Origin: Kangiella sp.
GTDB lineage: Bacteria; Pseudomonadota; Gammaproteobacteria; Enterobacterales; Kangiellaceae
Assembly: GCA_028284185.1 (NCBI GenBank)
Contig: JANQSG010000018.1
Location: 179,642 to 243,641, forward strand
Direction of reading: 5' to 3'
DNA length: 64,000 nucleotides
The notes beneath the pieces were generated by a model. That model had not been told where the DNA came from, made no database searches, and worked only from the letters and a program-made list of their open reading frames with translations. Shown here piece after piece: positions 39,586 to 49,748 of this stretch; positions within the stretch are counted from its first letter, which is position 1, and each line of letters begins with the position of its first letter. Position numbers and translations under genes: made by a program.

Positions 39586-39615
39586 TTAGACTTAAATCAG
39601 GCAATCCCTTAAAAT
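39586..39615 (+). promoter_or_regulatory. Candidate carAB promoter
   Basis: TTAGAC (39586-39591) and TAAAAT (39610-39615), 18-base spacer. Start near 39622 gives a leader of about 130 bases. Confidence 0.45.
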
Positions 39616-39629
39616 ACTGCGAATTTGCC

Positions 39630-39687
39630 AAAAATCCGTGAAACTTTGCTAGTTACGGACTCATTGATGGATGAGTCTGGATTTTTT
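39630..39687 (+). promoter_or_regulatory. Structured carAB leader, possible attenuator
   Basis: AAAAATCC (39630-39637) pairs with GGATTTTT (39679-39686). Inside are CCGT/ACGG (39636-39639, 39655-39658) and GACTCAT/ATGAGTC (39658-39664, 39671-39677), partly exclusive with each other and with the outer stem. A run of six T closes the element. It looks like a terminator that can be remodelled. Confidence 0.45.
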
Positions 39688-39754
39688 GCACATTTTTTTT
39701 ACACGCGCATTAGCAATTTTCGCAGTCGCTTGAGCATAATGTTTGGAGGTTTCC

Positions 39755-40930
39755 TTGTCAGCACCGCAACCTTTTCAAGAGCTTCAGCCCGCCATTCTAG
39801 TCCTTGAGGATGGTAGTATTTTCCGTGGTACTTCTATTGGTTCAGATGGTTATGCCGTTGGTGAGGTGGTTTTTAATACCGCTATGACCGGTTATCAGGA
39901 AATCTTAACTGATCCTTCTTATGCCAAACAAATGGTTACTTTAACTTATCCACATATTGGTAATGTAGGTACTAATACTGAAGATGAAGAGTCGAATGAA
40001 GTTTGGGCTGAGGCTTTAATTATTCGTGACTTGCCATTGTTGCAGAGCAATTTCCGCTCAGAAGAAACCTTACCGGACTATTTAAAGCGTCATAACAAGG
40101 TGGCGATTGCCAATATTGATACTCGTCGCCTTACTCGAATTTTACGAGACAAAGGTGCGCAAAATGGTTGCCTTATTGCTGGTAAGGAACTGGCCGGTGA
40201 CCATGTGGAGAATCTAAACGAAGAAAAAGCATTAGAGCTTGCAAAGCAATTCCCGGGTCTGAAAGGTATGGATTTAGCCAAAGAAGTTTGCACCAAACAA
40301 ATTTACCAATGGGATGCAACCTCTTGGGAGCTTGGTAAAGGTCATGGCAAGCTAAAAGACAAGAAGTTTAAAGTGGTGGCCTATGACTATGGTGTTAAAC
40401 GCAATATCCTGAGAATGTTGGCGGATCGTGGTTGTGACTTAACCGTAGTTCCTGCACAAACACCAGCCAGCGAAGTGTTAGCTATGAATCCAGATGGGGT
40501 TTTCTTATCTAATGGCCCGGGTGATCCCGAGCCTTGTGATTATGCCATCCAAGCGATTCAGGAAATCGTGGAAACTGGCACCCCAACCTTTGGCATTTGT
40601 TTAGGTCACCAGTTATTAGCACTGGCCAGTGGCGCTAAAACCATCAAGATGAAATTTGGCCATCATGGCGCGAATCATCCAGTACAGAACCTGGATGATA
40701 AGACCGTATTAATTACCAGTCAGAATCATGGTTTTGCTGCGGATGAAGATACTCTGCCAGAAAATTTACGCGCAACCCATCGCTCTTTATTTGACGGTTC
40801 ATTACAGGGTATTCATCGTATTGATAAGCCAGCATTTAGCTTTCAGGGACATCCTGAAGCTAGTCCTGGGCCGCACGATGCGGCACCTTTATTTGATCAC
40901 TTTATTGAACTCATGATCCACAAAGCATAG
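39755..40930 (+). CDS. carA: Carbamoyl-phosphate synthase small subunit
   Basis: Glutaminase subunit supplying NH3 to CarB for arginine and pyrimidine synthesis. The TTG at 39755 is chosen as start: GGAGG ends 5 bases upstream and the protein begins [10 protein letters not shown]. The in-frame TTG at 39743 would overlap that site. 391 residues: N-terminal domain [14 protein letters not shown] and [20 protein letters not shown]; class I amidotransferase [11 protein letters not shown] (catalytic Cys), [11 protein letters not shown], and [13 protein letters not shown] with the catalytic His and Glu. It is followed by carB after 11 bp. Confidence 0.97.
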   Translation: MSAPQPFQELQPAILVLEDGSIFRGTSIGSDGYAVGEVVFNTAMTGYQEILTDPSYAKQMVTLTYPHIGNVGTNTEDEESNEVWAEALIIRDLPLLQSNFRSEETLPDYLKRHNKVAIANIDTRRLTRILRDKGAQNGCLIAGKELAGDHVENLNEEKALELAKQFPGLKGMDLAKEVCTKQIYQWDATSWELGKGHGKLKDKKFKVVAYDYGVKRNILRMLADRGCDLTVVPAQTPASEVLAMNPDGVFLSNGPGDPEPCDYAIQAIQEIVETGTPTFGICLGHQLLALASGAKTIKMKFGHHGANHPVQNLDDKTVLITSQNHGFAADEDTLPENLRATHRSLFDGSLQGIHRIDKPAFSFQGHPEASPGPHDAAPLFDHFIELMIHKA

Positions 40931-40941
40931 GTAAAATTAAG

Positions 40942-43900
40942 ATGCCAAAACGTACTGACATAAAAAGTATTTTGATTTTAGGTGCTGGCCCGATCATTAT
41001 TGGCCAGGCCTGTGAGTTTGATTACTCAGGTGCGCAAGCCTGTAAGGCCTTAAGAGAAGAAGGCTATCGGGTAATTCTGGTGAACTCGAATCCAGCAACG
41101 ATCATGACCGATCCTAATATGGCCGATGCGACTTATATTGAGCCAATTCATTGGGAAGTGGTCGCCAAAATTATCGAGAAGGAAAAACCTGACGCCATTC
41201 TGCCCACTATGGGCGGCCAAACCGCATTGAATTGTGCTTTAGACTTAGCTTCTCGCGGCGTATTAGAAATTTATAGTGTAGAAATGATTGGCGCGACTCG
41301 CGAAGCGATTGATAAAGCCGAAGATCGTGAACTGTTCGCCAAAGCCATGTCAAAAATTGGTCTGGATCAGCCTAAGCAGGATGTTGCTCACAGTATGGAT
41401 GATGCCTGGAAAGTACAAAAAGAAGTTGGCTTTCCATGTATTATTCGTCCTTCATTTACTATGGGTGGTACTGGCGGTGGTATTGCTTATAACAAAGAAG
41501 AATTTGAGGAAATTTGTGCGCGTGGTCTGGATCTTTCACCAACCAGTGAGCTCTTGATTGATGAATCATTAATTGGTTGGAAAGAATATGAGATGGAAGT
41601 GGTGCGTGATAAAAACGATAATTGTATCATCATCTGTTCTATCGAAAACTTTGATCCAATGGGGGTTCATACCGGGGATTCGATTACAGTTGCACCAGCG
41701 CAAACTTTAACCGATAAAGAATATCAAATCATGCGTGATGCTTCATTGGCAGTATTACGTGAGATTGGCGTTGAAACGGGTGGTTCAAATGTACAGTTTG
41801 CGGTTAATCCAAAAAATGGTCGCATGACCATTATTGAAATGAATCCGCGGGTATCGCGTTCCTCGGCTTTAGCTTCTAAAGCCACAGGCTTTCCGATTGC
41901 TAAGGTCGCTGCTAAATTGGCAGTGGGCTATACCCTGGATGAATTGCAAAATGATATTACCGGCGGTGCAACTCCCGCATCATTTGAACCAACCATTGAT
42001 TATGTAGTGACGAAAATTCCACGCTTTAACTTCGAGAAATTTCCCAATTCGGACGCCACTTTAACTACGCAAATGAAATCCGTCGGTGAGGTAATGGCGA
42101 TTGGCCGTAATTTCCAAGAATCGATGCAAAAAGCCTTGCGTGGCCTGGAAGTGGGTTCTGCCGGTTTTGAGCCGCAGCTTGAGGTTGATGATGAACATTT
42201 AACCGATACCTTACGTCAACGCTTAAGAATTCCTGGTGCTGAGCGTATCTGGTATGTGGCGGATGCTTTCCGTCATGGTTGGTCACTGGAAGAAGTCTTT
42301 GAATACACCAACATTGATCGTTGGTTCCTGGTGCAAATTGAAGAATTGATTGCGATTGAAAAGTCACTGGAGGAAATGTCGTTATCTGAGCTTAATGAAA
42401 ACTTGTTAAGTACCTTAAAACGTAAAGGTTTTTCCGATAAACGTTTGGCTGATATTTTTGCCGCTAGTGAAAAAGAAATTCGCAAGTTACGCAAAAAACT
42501 CGGTGTCCTTCCAGTATATAAGCGCGTTGATACTTGTGCCTCTGAATTTGCAACTTCTACTGCCTATATGTATTCAAGCTATGATGAAGAATGCGAAGCA
42601 CAGCCGTCGGATAAAGACAAGATCATGATCTTGGGTGGTGGTCCAAACCGTATTGGTCAGGGCATTGAGTTTGATTATTGTTGTGTGCATGCGGCTTTTG
42701 CTATGCGCGAAGATGGTTATGAAACCATTATGGTGAACTGTAATCCGGAGACAGTTTCAACTGATTATGATACTTCGGATCGCTTGTACTTTGAGCCAGT
42801 AACACTGGAAGATGTGCTGGCCATCGTTGAGGTTGAAAAGCCAAAAGGCGTGATTGTGCATTATGGTGGCCAAACGCCGTTAAAATTAGCGCGTGATTTA
42901 GAGGCGGCAGGTGTACCGATTATTGGCACTTCGCCTGATGCCATTGATCGCGCTGAAGATCGTGAACGTTTTCAGCGTGCGATTGATCGTTTGAATTTAT
43001 TACAGCCGCCCAATAGAACTGCGCGTAATCTTGAAGAAGGGGTGCGTCTGGCAGAAGAAATTGGTTATCCATTAGTAGTGCGTCCATCTTATGTACTGGG
43101 TGGTCGTGCGATGGAAATTGTGTATAACGAAGATGAATTGCGCCGCTATATGAATGAGGCAGTCAGTGTGTCTAATGAATCGCCAGTGCTTCTGGATCGT
43201 TTTCTGGATGATGCAACTGAAGTAGATGTGGATGCAATTTTCGATGGCGAAGAAATTCTGATAGGCGGTATTATGGAGCATATTGAACAAGCGGGAGTTC
43301 ATTCTGGTGATTCAGCTTGTTCGATTCCACCGTTTAGCTTGAGTCAGGAAGTGCAGAATGAATTGCGTCGCCAAATGTTGGTGATGGCCAAGGAATTGCA
43401 GGTGCGTGGTTTAATGAATGCCCAGTTTGCCATTCAGGGCGAGAAAATCTTTATCCTAGAAGTGAATCCACGAGCCTCACGTACCGTGCCATTTGTGTCT
43501 AAAGCCACCAGTACGCCATTAGCCAAAGTGGCGGCCAGTGTGATGGCGGGTAAAACGTTAAAAGAAACCGGTTTTACCCAGGAAATTATTCCTCAGTATT
43601 ATTCGGTGAAAGAGCCGGTATTTCCATTCAATAAATTCCCGGGTTCCGATCCGATTTTGACTCCCGAAATGAAGTCGACTGGTGAAGCCATGGGGGTTGG
43701 ACAAACCTTTGGTGATGCTTTCTACAAAGCAAAACTTGGGGGTGGTCAGGCGGTTCCTATGTCAGGCCAGGTAATTATCAGTGTACGTGAAGCGGATCGT
43801 GCAGGTTTGCCAGCTGTGGCCCGCTCATTGGTCGAGCAAGGTTTTGAATTATTAGCTACTGGCGGTACGGCGCGAACTATTCGTGAGGCAGGAGTTCCCT

Positions 43901-44166
43901 GTCAGCGTATTAATAAAATGTTTGAAGGTCGCCCCCACATTGTGGATTATATTAAAAATGGCGAAGTGGATTACATCATTAACACTACAGAGGGTAAGCA
44001 GGCGATTGCAGATTCTTATTTGATCCGTCGCAGTGCCTTACAACACAAGATCCCATATACCACAACGCTAGCGGGGGCGGTAGCTTCTTGTGCGGCTATG
44101 AAAGATCATTCGCGCAGTCAAATTAATTCAGTGCAGGAATTACATCAGCAGGTGGAAAAAGTATGA
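40942..44166 (+). CDS. carB: Carbamoyl-phosphate synthase large subunit
   Basis: 1074 residues, full length. Two homologous ATP-grasp halves: the first opens [21 protein letters not shown], the second [21 protein letters not shown] near residue 562. The oligomerisation part lies between. The C-terminal MGS-like allosteric domain (about 940-1074; [17 protein letters not shown]) binds UMP/ornithine. Overlaps greA by 4 bp. Confidence 0.98.
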   Translation: MPKRTDIKSILILGAGPIIIGQACEFDYSGAQACKALREEGYRVILVNSNPATIMTDPNMADATYIEPIHWEVVAKIIEKEKPDAILPTMGGQTALNCALDLASRGVLEIYSVEMIGATREAIDKAEDRELFAKAMSKIGLDQPKQDVAHSMDDAWKVQKEVGFPCIIRPSFTMGGTGGGIAYNKEEFEEICARGLDLSPTSELLIDESLIGWKEYEMEVVRDKNDNCIIICSIENFDPMGVHTGDSITVAPAQTLTDKEYQIMRDASLAVLREIGVETGGSNVQFAVNPKNGRMTIIEMNPRVSRSSALASKATGFPIAKVAAKLAVGYTLDELQNDITGGATPASFEPTIDYVVTKIPRFNFEKFPNSDATLTTQMKSVGEVMAIGRNFQESMQKALRGLEVGSAGFEPQLEVDDEHLTDTLRQRLRIPGAERIWYVADAFRHGWSLEEVFEYTNIDRWFLVQIEELIAIEKSLEEMSLSELNENLLSTLKRKGFSDKRLADIFAASEKEIRKLRKKLGVLPVYKRVDTCASEFATSTAYMYSSYDEECEAQPSDKDKIMILGGGPNRIGQGIEFDYCCVHAAFAMREDGYETIMVNCNPETVSTDYDTSDRLYFEPVTLEDVLAIVEVEKPKGVIVHYGGQTPLKLARDLEAAGVPIIGTSPDAIDRAEDRERFQRAIDRLNLLQPPNRTARNLEEGVRLAEEIGYPLVVRPSYVLGGRAMEIVYNEDELRRYMNEAVSVSNESPVLLDRFLDDATEVDVDAIFDGEEILIGGIMEHIEQAGVHSGDSACSIPPFSLSQEVQNELRRQMLVMAKELQVRGLMNAQFAIQGEKIFILEVNPRASRTVPFVSKATSTPLAKVAASVMAGKTLKETGFTQEIIPQYYSVKEPVFPFNKFPGSDPILTPEMKSTGEAMGVGQTFGDAFYKAKLGGGQAVPMSGQVIISVREADRAGLPAVARSLVEQGFELLATGGTARTIREAGVPCQRINKMFEGRPHIVDYIKNGEVDYIINTTEGKQAIADSYLIRRSALQHKIPYTTTLAGAVASCAAMKDHSRSQINSVQELHQQVEKV

Positions 44167-44645
44167 ACAGAGTACCAATGACCGCAAAAGGTGCTGCTGC
44201 ATTACAGGCAGAGCTTGAAGAGTTAAAAAAAGTAACCCGTCCAAAGATCGTAGCGGCAATTGCAGAAGCACGTGAACACGGTGATCTCAAAGAAAACGCT
44301 GAATATCATGCGGCACGTGAGCAACAAGGTTTTGTGGAAGGCCGTATCCAAGATATTGAAGCCAAACTATCCAATGCTCAAGTGATTGATATTACTTCGA
44401 TTACCAATAACGGCAAAGTGATTTTTGGTGCTACGGTTATTTTAATTAATTTGGATGATAATAATGCTGATGAAACTCAATATCAGATTGTTGGTGATGA
44501 TGAAGCTGACTTAAAAGCTGGAAAAATTTCGGTAAACTCACCCATTGCTAGAGGATTAATTGGCAAGGAAGAAGGTGATATTGCCAATATTCAAACACCA
44601 GGCGGTGCGGTTGAATACGAAATTGCCGAAGTGTTATATATCTAG
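44163..44645 (+). CDS. greA: Transcription elongation factor GreA
   Basis: 160 residues. It rescues backtracked RNA polymerase by stimulating transcript cleavage. The N-terminal coiled coil ([18 protein letters not shown], then [24 protein letters not shown]) carries the acidic tip. The C-terminal FKBP-like domain includes [22 protein letters not shown] overlap with carB couples translation. Confidence 0.97.
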   Translation: MNRVPMTAKGAAALQAELEELKKVTRPKIVAAIAEAREHGDLKENAEYHAAREQQGFVEGRIQDIEAKLSNAQVIDITSITNNGKVIFGATVILINLDDNNADETQYQIVGDDEADLKAGKISVNSPIARGLIGKEEGDIANIQTPGGAVEYEIAEVLYI

Positions 44646-44650
44646 CAAAT

Positions 44651-44675
44651 AAAAAAGGCCTAAGAGGCCTTTTTT
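44651..44675 (+). terminator. Bidirectional terminator after greA
   Basis: AAAAAAGGCC, loop TAAGA, GGCCTTTTTT (44651-44675). The A run lets it also terminate the leftward DUF4397 gene. Confidence 0.9.
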
Positions 44676-44754
44676 ATTATTATGTACTGTAAGGCCGCGC
44701 CCTGAATCATGATCATCGATGGACGCGGTGTTTATTGATTATCTCGTGAGTTAA

Positions 44755-46107
44755 TTACGGGGTTACAAAATCATCAGCTAAGACAACATTAAGTGGTGTG
44801 CCACCGCCAATATTATCTCTGGCAATGATGGTGTAGATACCGCCATTTGCTAAAGTGATCACTGCAGGGCCTATTGCGGGAGTTTTTGAACCTTGTGCGG
44901 TAACAATGACATCATAGTCACCAGCCGCAACCGATAAGATTCCAGTTTCTTGCTTGAAGCCTACACCGCTAAAATTGGGATCAATGGTGGAAATATCGGC
45001 TGCTGGAGCAACAAGATATAAATCTACCAAGCCCGCAGAAGGCGAAGCATGGACAATTCTTAATTGAGCTTCAGTAGCGATGGGGCGAACCTGATCAACA
45101 ATAACCAATGGTTCAATGCTTGCGAGTTCGTTTACGGCTAATATCGAATAATTATTGCCTGCTTCTAAACTTAAATCAGCGTTGATAACAGCTGGAGTGG
45201 TAGTTCCTGTTGGTACAACTTTAACATTATAATCATTTGCTGCTACGCTTAAAAAGTTTGAAAAATTAGGGAAAACAACATTTGAAAGCAATGGGGATAT
45301 AAAGCCATCATTAACCACAATATCTACAGCAGGAGCATCAGGTGACAGATGAAAGACTCGCAGGTTGTTAGTTTGAGCAGTATCTAATAAAGTTAAATTA
45401 CCATCGCCGGTGGTCGCTATGAGGTTTACTGGATTGGTACCAGGGCCTGTATTGGTAACAGCAACAACGTTGAGTAGCAATCCTTCAGGTAGTGTTATAG
45501 TACCACTATCATAGACCACATTTTTACTGCCTGTTGGTGTGATTCGAATTTGATATTCGCCTGCGTTAATATCTGTTGGTGATAAGTTGTCTTTAAAACC
45601 AAGAGTTGTTGTTGGTGAAATTGCAGAAATATCATCTCCAGGTGCAGTAAGATAAATATCAACGGTGGGAGCGTTTGATGCGGCGTGAACAACTTGCAAG
45701 GTTAATTGACCTGCAGCTGGTGCTATGTTGTTTTGTGATAAAATAAGTGGTTCGATGGAAGTGGTTTCATTTAAGGCGATAACGGTGTATAGCTCATCAG
45801 TATCAAGTGCTAAATCAACAGGACCTATTACAGCTACATTACCGTCAGGGGTGATACCATCAACCTGTACAGAGTAGGTTGCAGTATTTAATTCAACTCT
45901 TGGTGATGCATTGGCGAAATCTAAGTTGGTAATAGCATTAGAACCATTTACTTGGATGTTAACTAGTGGTGCATCTTGTGATGCATGAACTACTTGGAGT
46001 AACGCTTTACCAGGGGTTAGTGTTTCGATGAGACTATTATTGTCATTGCTACAAGCAATGAGGATAACTGTGGTAATACATAATAAAAACATTTTCTTGA
46101 ATAACAT
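44755..46107 (-). CDS. DUF4397 repeat lipoprotein
   Basis: 450 residues. A strong ribosome site AGGAGG precedes the ATG. Lipoprotein signal MLFKKMFLLCITTVILIAC (Cys19). Four repeats of about 100 residues follow, each beginning like LQVVHASQDAPLVNI, LQVVHAASNAPTVDIY, LRVFHLSPDAPAVDI or LRIVHASPSAGLVDLY, and containing a Y-x-V-x-V-x-P-x-G strand: two DUF4397 domains. A beta-sandwich surface lipoprotein is likely; function unknown. It is divergent from ybgA. Confidence 0.9.
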   Translation of the reverse strand: MLFKKMFLLCITTVILIACSNDNNSLIETLTPGKALLQVVHASQDAPLVNIQVNGSNAITNLDFANASPRVELNTATYSVQVDGITPDGNVAVIGPVDLALDTDELYTVIALNETTSIEPLILSQNNIAPAAGQLTLQVVHAASNAPTVDIYLTAPGDDISAISPTTTLGFKDNLSPTDINAGEYQIRITPTGSKNVVYDSGTITLPEGLLLNVVAVTNTGPGTNPVNLIATTGDGNLTLLDTAQTNNLRVFHLSPDAPAVDIVVNDGFISPLLSNVVFPNFSNFLSVAANDYNVKVVPTGTTTPAVINADLSLEAGNNYSILAVNELASIEPLVIVDQVRPIATEAQLRIVHASPSAGLVDLYLVAPAADISTIDPNFSGVGFKQETGILSVAAGDYDVIVTAQGSKTPAIGPAVITLANGGIYTIIARDNIGGGTPLNVVLADDFVTP

Positions 46108-46180
46108 AAGAACCTCCTATAAGTTTCTTTATAGAAAGTCGCATTAGATTGGTGAATAAAAGGTGGAGAAAAAGTGAATT

Positions 46181-46213
46181 TTTCACGAAGACTTCACGTC
46201 AACTTCTCAAAAT
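46181..46213 (+). promoter_or_regulatory. Three in-phase 11-bp direct repeats upstream of ybgA-phrB
   Basis: TTTCACGAAGA (46181-46191), CTTCACGTCAA (46192-46202) and CTTCTCAAAAT (46203-46213) abut exactly with 11-bp period. The first two fit nTnnAC(A/G)nnnn, the pattern I recall for the CarH operator (nTnnACAnnnn). A GTGAA/TTCAC inverted repeat covers the left edge. Confidence 0.45.
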
Positions 46214-46220
46214 AAATAAC

Positions 46221-47168
46221 ATGCAGAAAATAAAAATTGCAATTAGTTCCTGCTTAATAGGCAACCAAGTTCGTTATGATGGTGGTCATAAACGTTCTAA
46301 GTATTGTTTGGATGTGATGTCCGATTGGTTTGAGTATCAACCCATTTGTCCTGAAATGGGTATTGGGATGCCAAGTCCAAGACCTCCCATTCATTTAGTC
46401 AGTATCAATGATGATATCAGGGTACAACAAGTAGATGACCATGCCATAGATGTTACTGCTGATTTGAAGGACTATGCTAAACGAACTTTATCCAAAATTA
46501 GGGATATATCGGGTTATATAGTAATCCGTAATTCACCAAGTTGTGGTATGGAACGGGTCAGGGTCTATCATGAAAATGGCAACCCGACAAATCTTTCTTC
46601 TCAAGGCGCTTATATCGGCGAGTTAATGCAGCTTCGTCCTGAGTTACCAGTTGAAGAAGAAGGACGTTTACAAGATCCAAAGTTGAGGGAAAATTTTATT
46701 ACACGAGTGTTTGCCTATGATGAATGGAATCGAACTGTGGTAAAACAACCTGAATTAAAAAACTTAGTGGCATTTCATAGTCGCTATAAATATTTAATCA
46801 TGGCACATAGCTATAAAGCTTACCGGGAATTGGGACAGCTTGTCGCTAACGATGGCTCAAAAAGTATTCCGAAATTAATTAGTGACTATGAAGCATTATT
46901 AATGCAAAGCCTTAGAAAGATAGCATCGTCAAAGTCACATACCAATGTGCTTTATCATATTTTTGGATACTTAAAGAAAAATTTAAGTAGCGAAGCCAAA
47001 CAGGAAATTATTAATGTTATAGAGCAATATCGTAGTGGTATTGTCACCTTAATTACCCCTATCACTTTGGTTAATCATTATCTTAAGCAATTTGGTAGTG
47101 ATTATATTCAAAATCAAGCTTATCTAAATCCACATCCCATTGAATTAGGGTTAAGGAATTATTTGTGA
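46221..47168 (+). CDS. ybgA: YbgA-like protein (DUF523 + DUF1722)
   Basis: The ATG 46221 is chosen (MQKIKIAISSCLIGNQVRYDGG); the upstream GTG adds unrelated residues reading through the promoter repeats. 315 residues. The N-terminal DUF523 (about 1-150) has Cys in SSCLIG, CPEMGIGMPSPRPP and NSPSCGMERV, possibly binding metal or an Fe-S cluster. The C-terminal DUF1722 (about 165-315) starts LVAFHSRYKYLIMAHS. The family is genetically linked to photolyase (ybgA-phr in E. coli), as here. The biochemical role is unknown. Confidence 0.92.
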   Translation: MQKIKIAISSCLIGNQVRYDGGHKRSKYCLDVMSDWFEYQPICPEMGIGMPSPRPPIHLVSINDDIRVQQVDDHAIDVTADLKDYAKRTLSKIRDISGYIVIRNSPSCGMERVRVYHENGNPTNLSSQGAYIGELMQLRPELPVEEEGRLQDPKLRENFITRVFAYDEWNRTVVKQPELKNLVAFHSRYKYLIMAHSYKAYRELGQLVANDGSKSIPKLISDYEALLMQSLRKIASSKSHTNVLYHIFGYLKKNLSSEAKQEIINVIEQYRSGIVTLITPITLVNHYLKQFGSDYIQNQAYLNPHPIELGLRNYL

Positions 47169-48562
47169 CAATGAATAATACTCAATTGGTTTGGTTTCGG
47201 CAGGATCTTAGGCTTGAAGATAATCCTGCACTTTATGCTGCCAGCCAGAAAGGACATGTAATAGCCGTATATCTTGAAGCAACCAAACAACATCAATTAC
47301 ACCATGAGTCACAGGCTAAAATGGGCTTAAGGCTCGATGCAGTAAAAGCGCTTAGACAAGCATTAAACAAATTATCGATACCATTGATTTATCAAGAAGT
47401 ATCAGTTTTTGACGAAAGTCCACAGGCTTTATTAAATTTAGCCAACCAATTTTCATGCAAATCGCTATACTTTAATAATGAGTATCCGCTTAATGAGGTT
47501 ATTCGAGATAACAAAGTAGAAAAGCTATTTAATGAAAATAATTTGCATACAATACGTTTCGATGGTGATTTGGTACTCAAACCAAGCAAAGTTAGAAACT
47601 TGAAAGATAAGCCTTATAAAGTTTTTTCTGCTTATAAGAAAGCCTGGTTACAGGAGTTTAAAGCTATTCCTCAAGGCGTGTATCCCAAACCCAAAAAGCA
47701 GCTATGGGATCTTGCTGAGTGTGAACAGAATGATATTGTAAATCCTTATAACTATCGGGATGATTTGTGGCAGTCAGGAGAAAAGAATATTAATGCAAAA
47801 CTGAAGCAGTTTTTGCCAAATTTGTTTGGCTATGCTGAAGATAGAAATATTCCTTCAATTCAAGGAACCAGCTGCTTATCACCATATCTGGCGATTGGTA
47901 CTATTTCAGCAAGGCAATGTATTCAAGGCATTTTTGATGCTTATCAAACAGATATTGAAAAAATCTATCAAGATACCTGGTTATCTGAATTAATCTGGCG
48001 TGAATTTTATCGTCAGATATTAATTGATAATTATAAGCGTTTAAGCAAGCATCAACCCTACAAGCAAAAATCAGAATCTTGGCTGAATAATGATATCGCC
48101 ATAGAACGATTTGAGGCATGGAAAAATGCACAAACCGGCTTCCCGATTGTTGACGCTGCTATGCTTCAACTCAAGCAAACTGGTTGGATGCATAATCGGT
48201 TAAGAATGATCAGTGCAATGTTTTTAAATAAACTCTGTTTGGTTGATTGGCGTTGGGGCGAAAAATATTTTATGCAGCATTTAATTGACGGTGATTTCGC
48301 TTCTAATAATGGTGGCTGGCAGTGGTGTTCTTCGACTGGCGTTGATTCGGTACCTTATTTCCGTATCATGAACCCGATTACTCAATCCAAGCGATTTGAT
48401 CCAACAGGTGAGTTCATTAAAAAAATTTTACCGCAATTAGAATCTTTGGACTCAAAACAAATACATTTTCCTGATAATCATGTAAGAAAAACATTAGGCT
48501 ACCCTGAACCAATTATTGATTATAAGTCAGCACGAGAAACTGCCTTATCATTACTGGCATGA
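47165..48562 (+). CDS. phrB: Deoxyribodipyrimidine photolyase
   Basis: Blue-light-driven repair of cyclobutane pyrimidine dimers. 465 residues: N-terminal antenna domain (LVWFRQDLRLEDNPALYAAS) and FAD-binding helical domain (GTSCLSPYLAIGTISARQC, WLSELIWREFYRQIL, GFPIVDAAMLQLKQTGWMHNR, QWCSSTGVDSVPYFRIMNP). Class I CPD type. Start GTG 47165 with AAGGA 7 bases upstream, overlapping the ybgA stop by 4 bp; ATG 47171 is the alternative. The 3' end overlaps the convergent gene by 43 bp. Confidence 0.96.
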   Translation: MTMNNTQLVWFRQDLRLEDNPALYAASQKGHVIAVYLEATKQHQLHHESQAKMGLRLDAVKALRQALNKLSIPLIYQEVSVFDESPQALLNLANQFSCKSLYFNNEYPLNEVIRDNKVEKLFNENNLHTIRFDGDLVLKPSKVRNLKDKPYKVFSAYKKAWLQEFKAIPQGVYPKPKKQLWDLAECEQNDIVNPYNYRDDLWQSGEKNINAKLKQFLPNLFGYAEDRNIPSIQGTSCLSPYLAIGTISARQCIQGIFDAYQTDIEKIYQDTWLSELIWREFYRQILIDNYKRLSKHQPYKQKSESWLNNDIAIERFEAWKNAQTGFPIVDAAMLQLKQTGWMHNRLRMISAMFLNKLCLVDWRWGEKYFMQHLIDGDFASNNGGWQWCSSTGVDSVPYFRIMNPITQSKRFDPTGEFIKKILPQLESLDSKQIHFPDNHVRKTLGYPEPIIDYKSARETALSLLA

Positions 48563-49104
48563 GTAGTAAGATTTTGTAGTAATTTGATAAATCCAGAGTC
48601 CATCGTTTTCTTTCCAAACCATATATTCCAGTAAAGATTATCGCAATCAGGATCATCTATGGAGTTGAATTTTTTTCCATTAAGATAAACATCAGTATGA
48701 GTTGTAAAGTGAAGTACATCATAGAAATCACCTTTTGAAGCATCTTGGTAGCTATTATTAAGTTTATGATAAGAAGTTAAACACTGTGCTAATTGGGTTT
48801 TAGTTAAATTCTTATTTAGATATTCTTCAGCACCATCTGAAAAATCTTTTCCTTTAACTTTTCTTAAATAATGGAATCTTACCAATTTAACTTGATCACT
48901 GAATATCGAATCAAATTTATTACAATTTGGACTGTAAAGACCTAGTAGCACTATATCAAAGAACCATGCTTTAGTAATTTTTTGTTGAGAGCATAATTCA
49001 AAACCAATATTACTGTATTCGATAGTCGTTGGTAGTTTATGTGAATTATTTGCATTGACGGAAAAAGATATTAATAAAAATATCAAAAAAACTAAAAATC
49101 TCAT
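48520..49104 (-). CDS. Chalcone isomerase-like family exported protein
   Basis: 194 residues with a signal peptide (MRFLVFLIFLLISFSVNA). The mature part has the chalcone-isomerase-like (Chalcone_3) outline: FELCSQQKITKAWFFDIVLLGLYSP, LVRFHYLRKVKGKDFSDGA, and LYWNIWFGKK near the end. It probably binds a fatty-acid-like ligand rather than a flavonoid; homologues recur in light/oxidative lipid clusters. It overlaps the upstream NTF2-like gene by 4 bp and phrB at the 3' end. Confidence 0.82.
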   Translation of the reverse strand: MRFLVFLIFLLISFSVNANNSHKLPTTIEYSNIGFELCSQQKITKAWFFDIVLLGLYSPNCNKFDSIFSDQVKLVRFHYLRKVKGKDFSDGAEEYLNKNLTKTQLAQCLTSYHKLNNSYQDASKGDFYDVLHFTTHTDVYLNGKKFNSIDDPDCDNLYWNIWFGKKTMDSGFIKLLQNLTTHASNDKAVSRADL

Positions 49105-49658
49105 AGCGAATCTCTTATCTTTCTAACTATATATCCGATATAAGGTAAGTGTTGATAAAAGCCTTCAGCGCCATCCCAGTAATCTTGATGTAATATGACT
49201 TTACCATTTGTATTAAACCTTAATTGGGTCATGCCTATAGATTTTGAATTAATGACTCTACCTCTAGCCTCAAACCGCATATGCATAATCCATCTTATAT
49301 AGTAGTCGTTGTCACTAGCTGCTAAATCAAGAATATCGACTGTAGTAATTTCAACTTTTTTAGCAGTTTCTTGCATATAGGAAACTAAAGTGTCAATGTC
49401 AGAAATAGTGGTGAAGGTATCATTAAAATAAAATTTGTCAGCATAGAGCTGACGAATATTTTCTTCAGTGGCTCCTTGCTTAAAGTCAGAAAACACTAGA
49501 TTGAATTTTTCAATCACATCTTGTTGCTTTACTGTTGTTTGGATAGAGTCTAGCTTATTTAAAAAATCATAGACTCTATTATTATAAGAACTGGTATCTT
49601 TTGCCATGGAACAACCCTGTATTAATAAAATAACAAGTAAATATACAACTAATTTCAT
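49101..49658 (-). CDS. NTF2/SnoaL-like lipoprotein
   Basis: Start at ATG 49656-49658, the first codon giving a compact lipoprotein signal (MKLVVYLLVILLIQGC); an ATG four codons upstream is possible. 185 residues. The mature protein is NTF2/SnoaL-like: QLYADKFYFNDTFTTISDI, then YYIRWIMHMRFEARG, then HQDYWDGAEGFYQHLP. Its WDGAEGFYQHLP..G..VRKIR ending is, from memory, typical of members found beside Cfa/DUF1365 genes. Translationally coupled to the chalcone-isomerase-like gene and divergent from the desaturase. Confidence 0.82.
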   Translation of the reverse strand: MKLVVYLLVILLIQGCSMAKDTSSYNNRVYDFLNKLDSIQTTVKQQDVIEKFNLVFSDFKQGATEENIRQLYADKFYFNDTFTTISDIDTLVSYMQETAKKVEITTVDILDLAASDNDYYIRWIMHMRFEARGRVINSKSIGMTQLRFNTNGKVILHQDYWDGAEGFYQHLPYIGYIVRKIRDSL

Positions 49659-49748
49659 TGGTATAACCATCTAATTTTTTATTAACTTTAACTAATAGCC
49701 TGTAAATAAAGTGTGAATTATATTATCTAATTGCTTTCATTTAGTTTT

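Noticed and set aside
39153-39631. Leftward open frames of 81-99 codons across the dapB-carA gap
   Set aside because: No ribosome site or family resemblance; they run antisense through the terminator and hairpins of the candidate small RNA.
39630-39687. Purine riboswitch in the carA leader because of the three-way outline
   Set aside because: Conserved junction bases of the purine aptamer are absent; only the generic shape is shared.
47165-48562. Cryptochrome (DASH type) instead of photolyase
   Set aside because: The FAD domain motifs and the ybgA neighbour match class I CPD photolyase; no DASH-type features seen.
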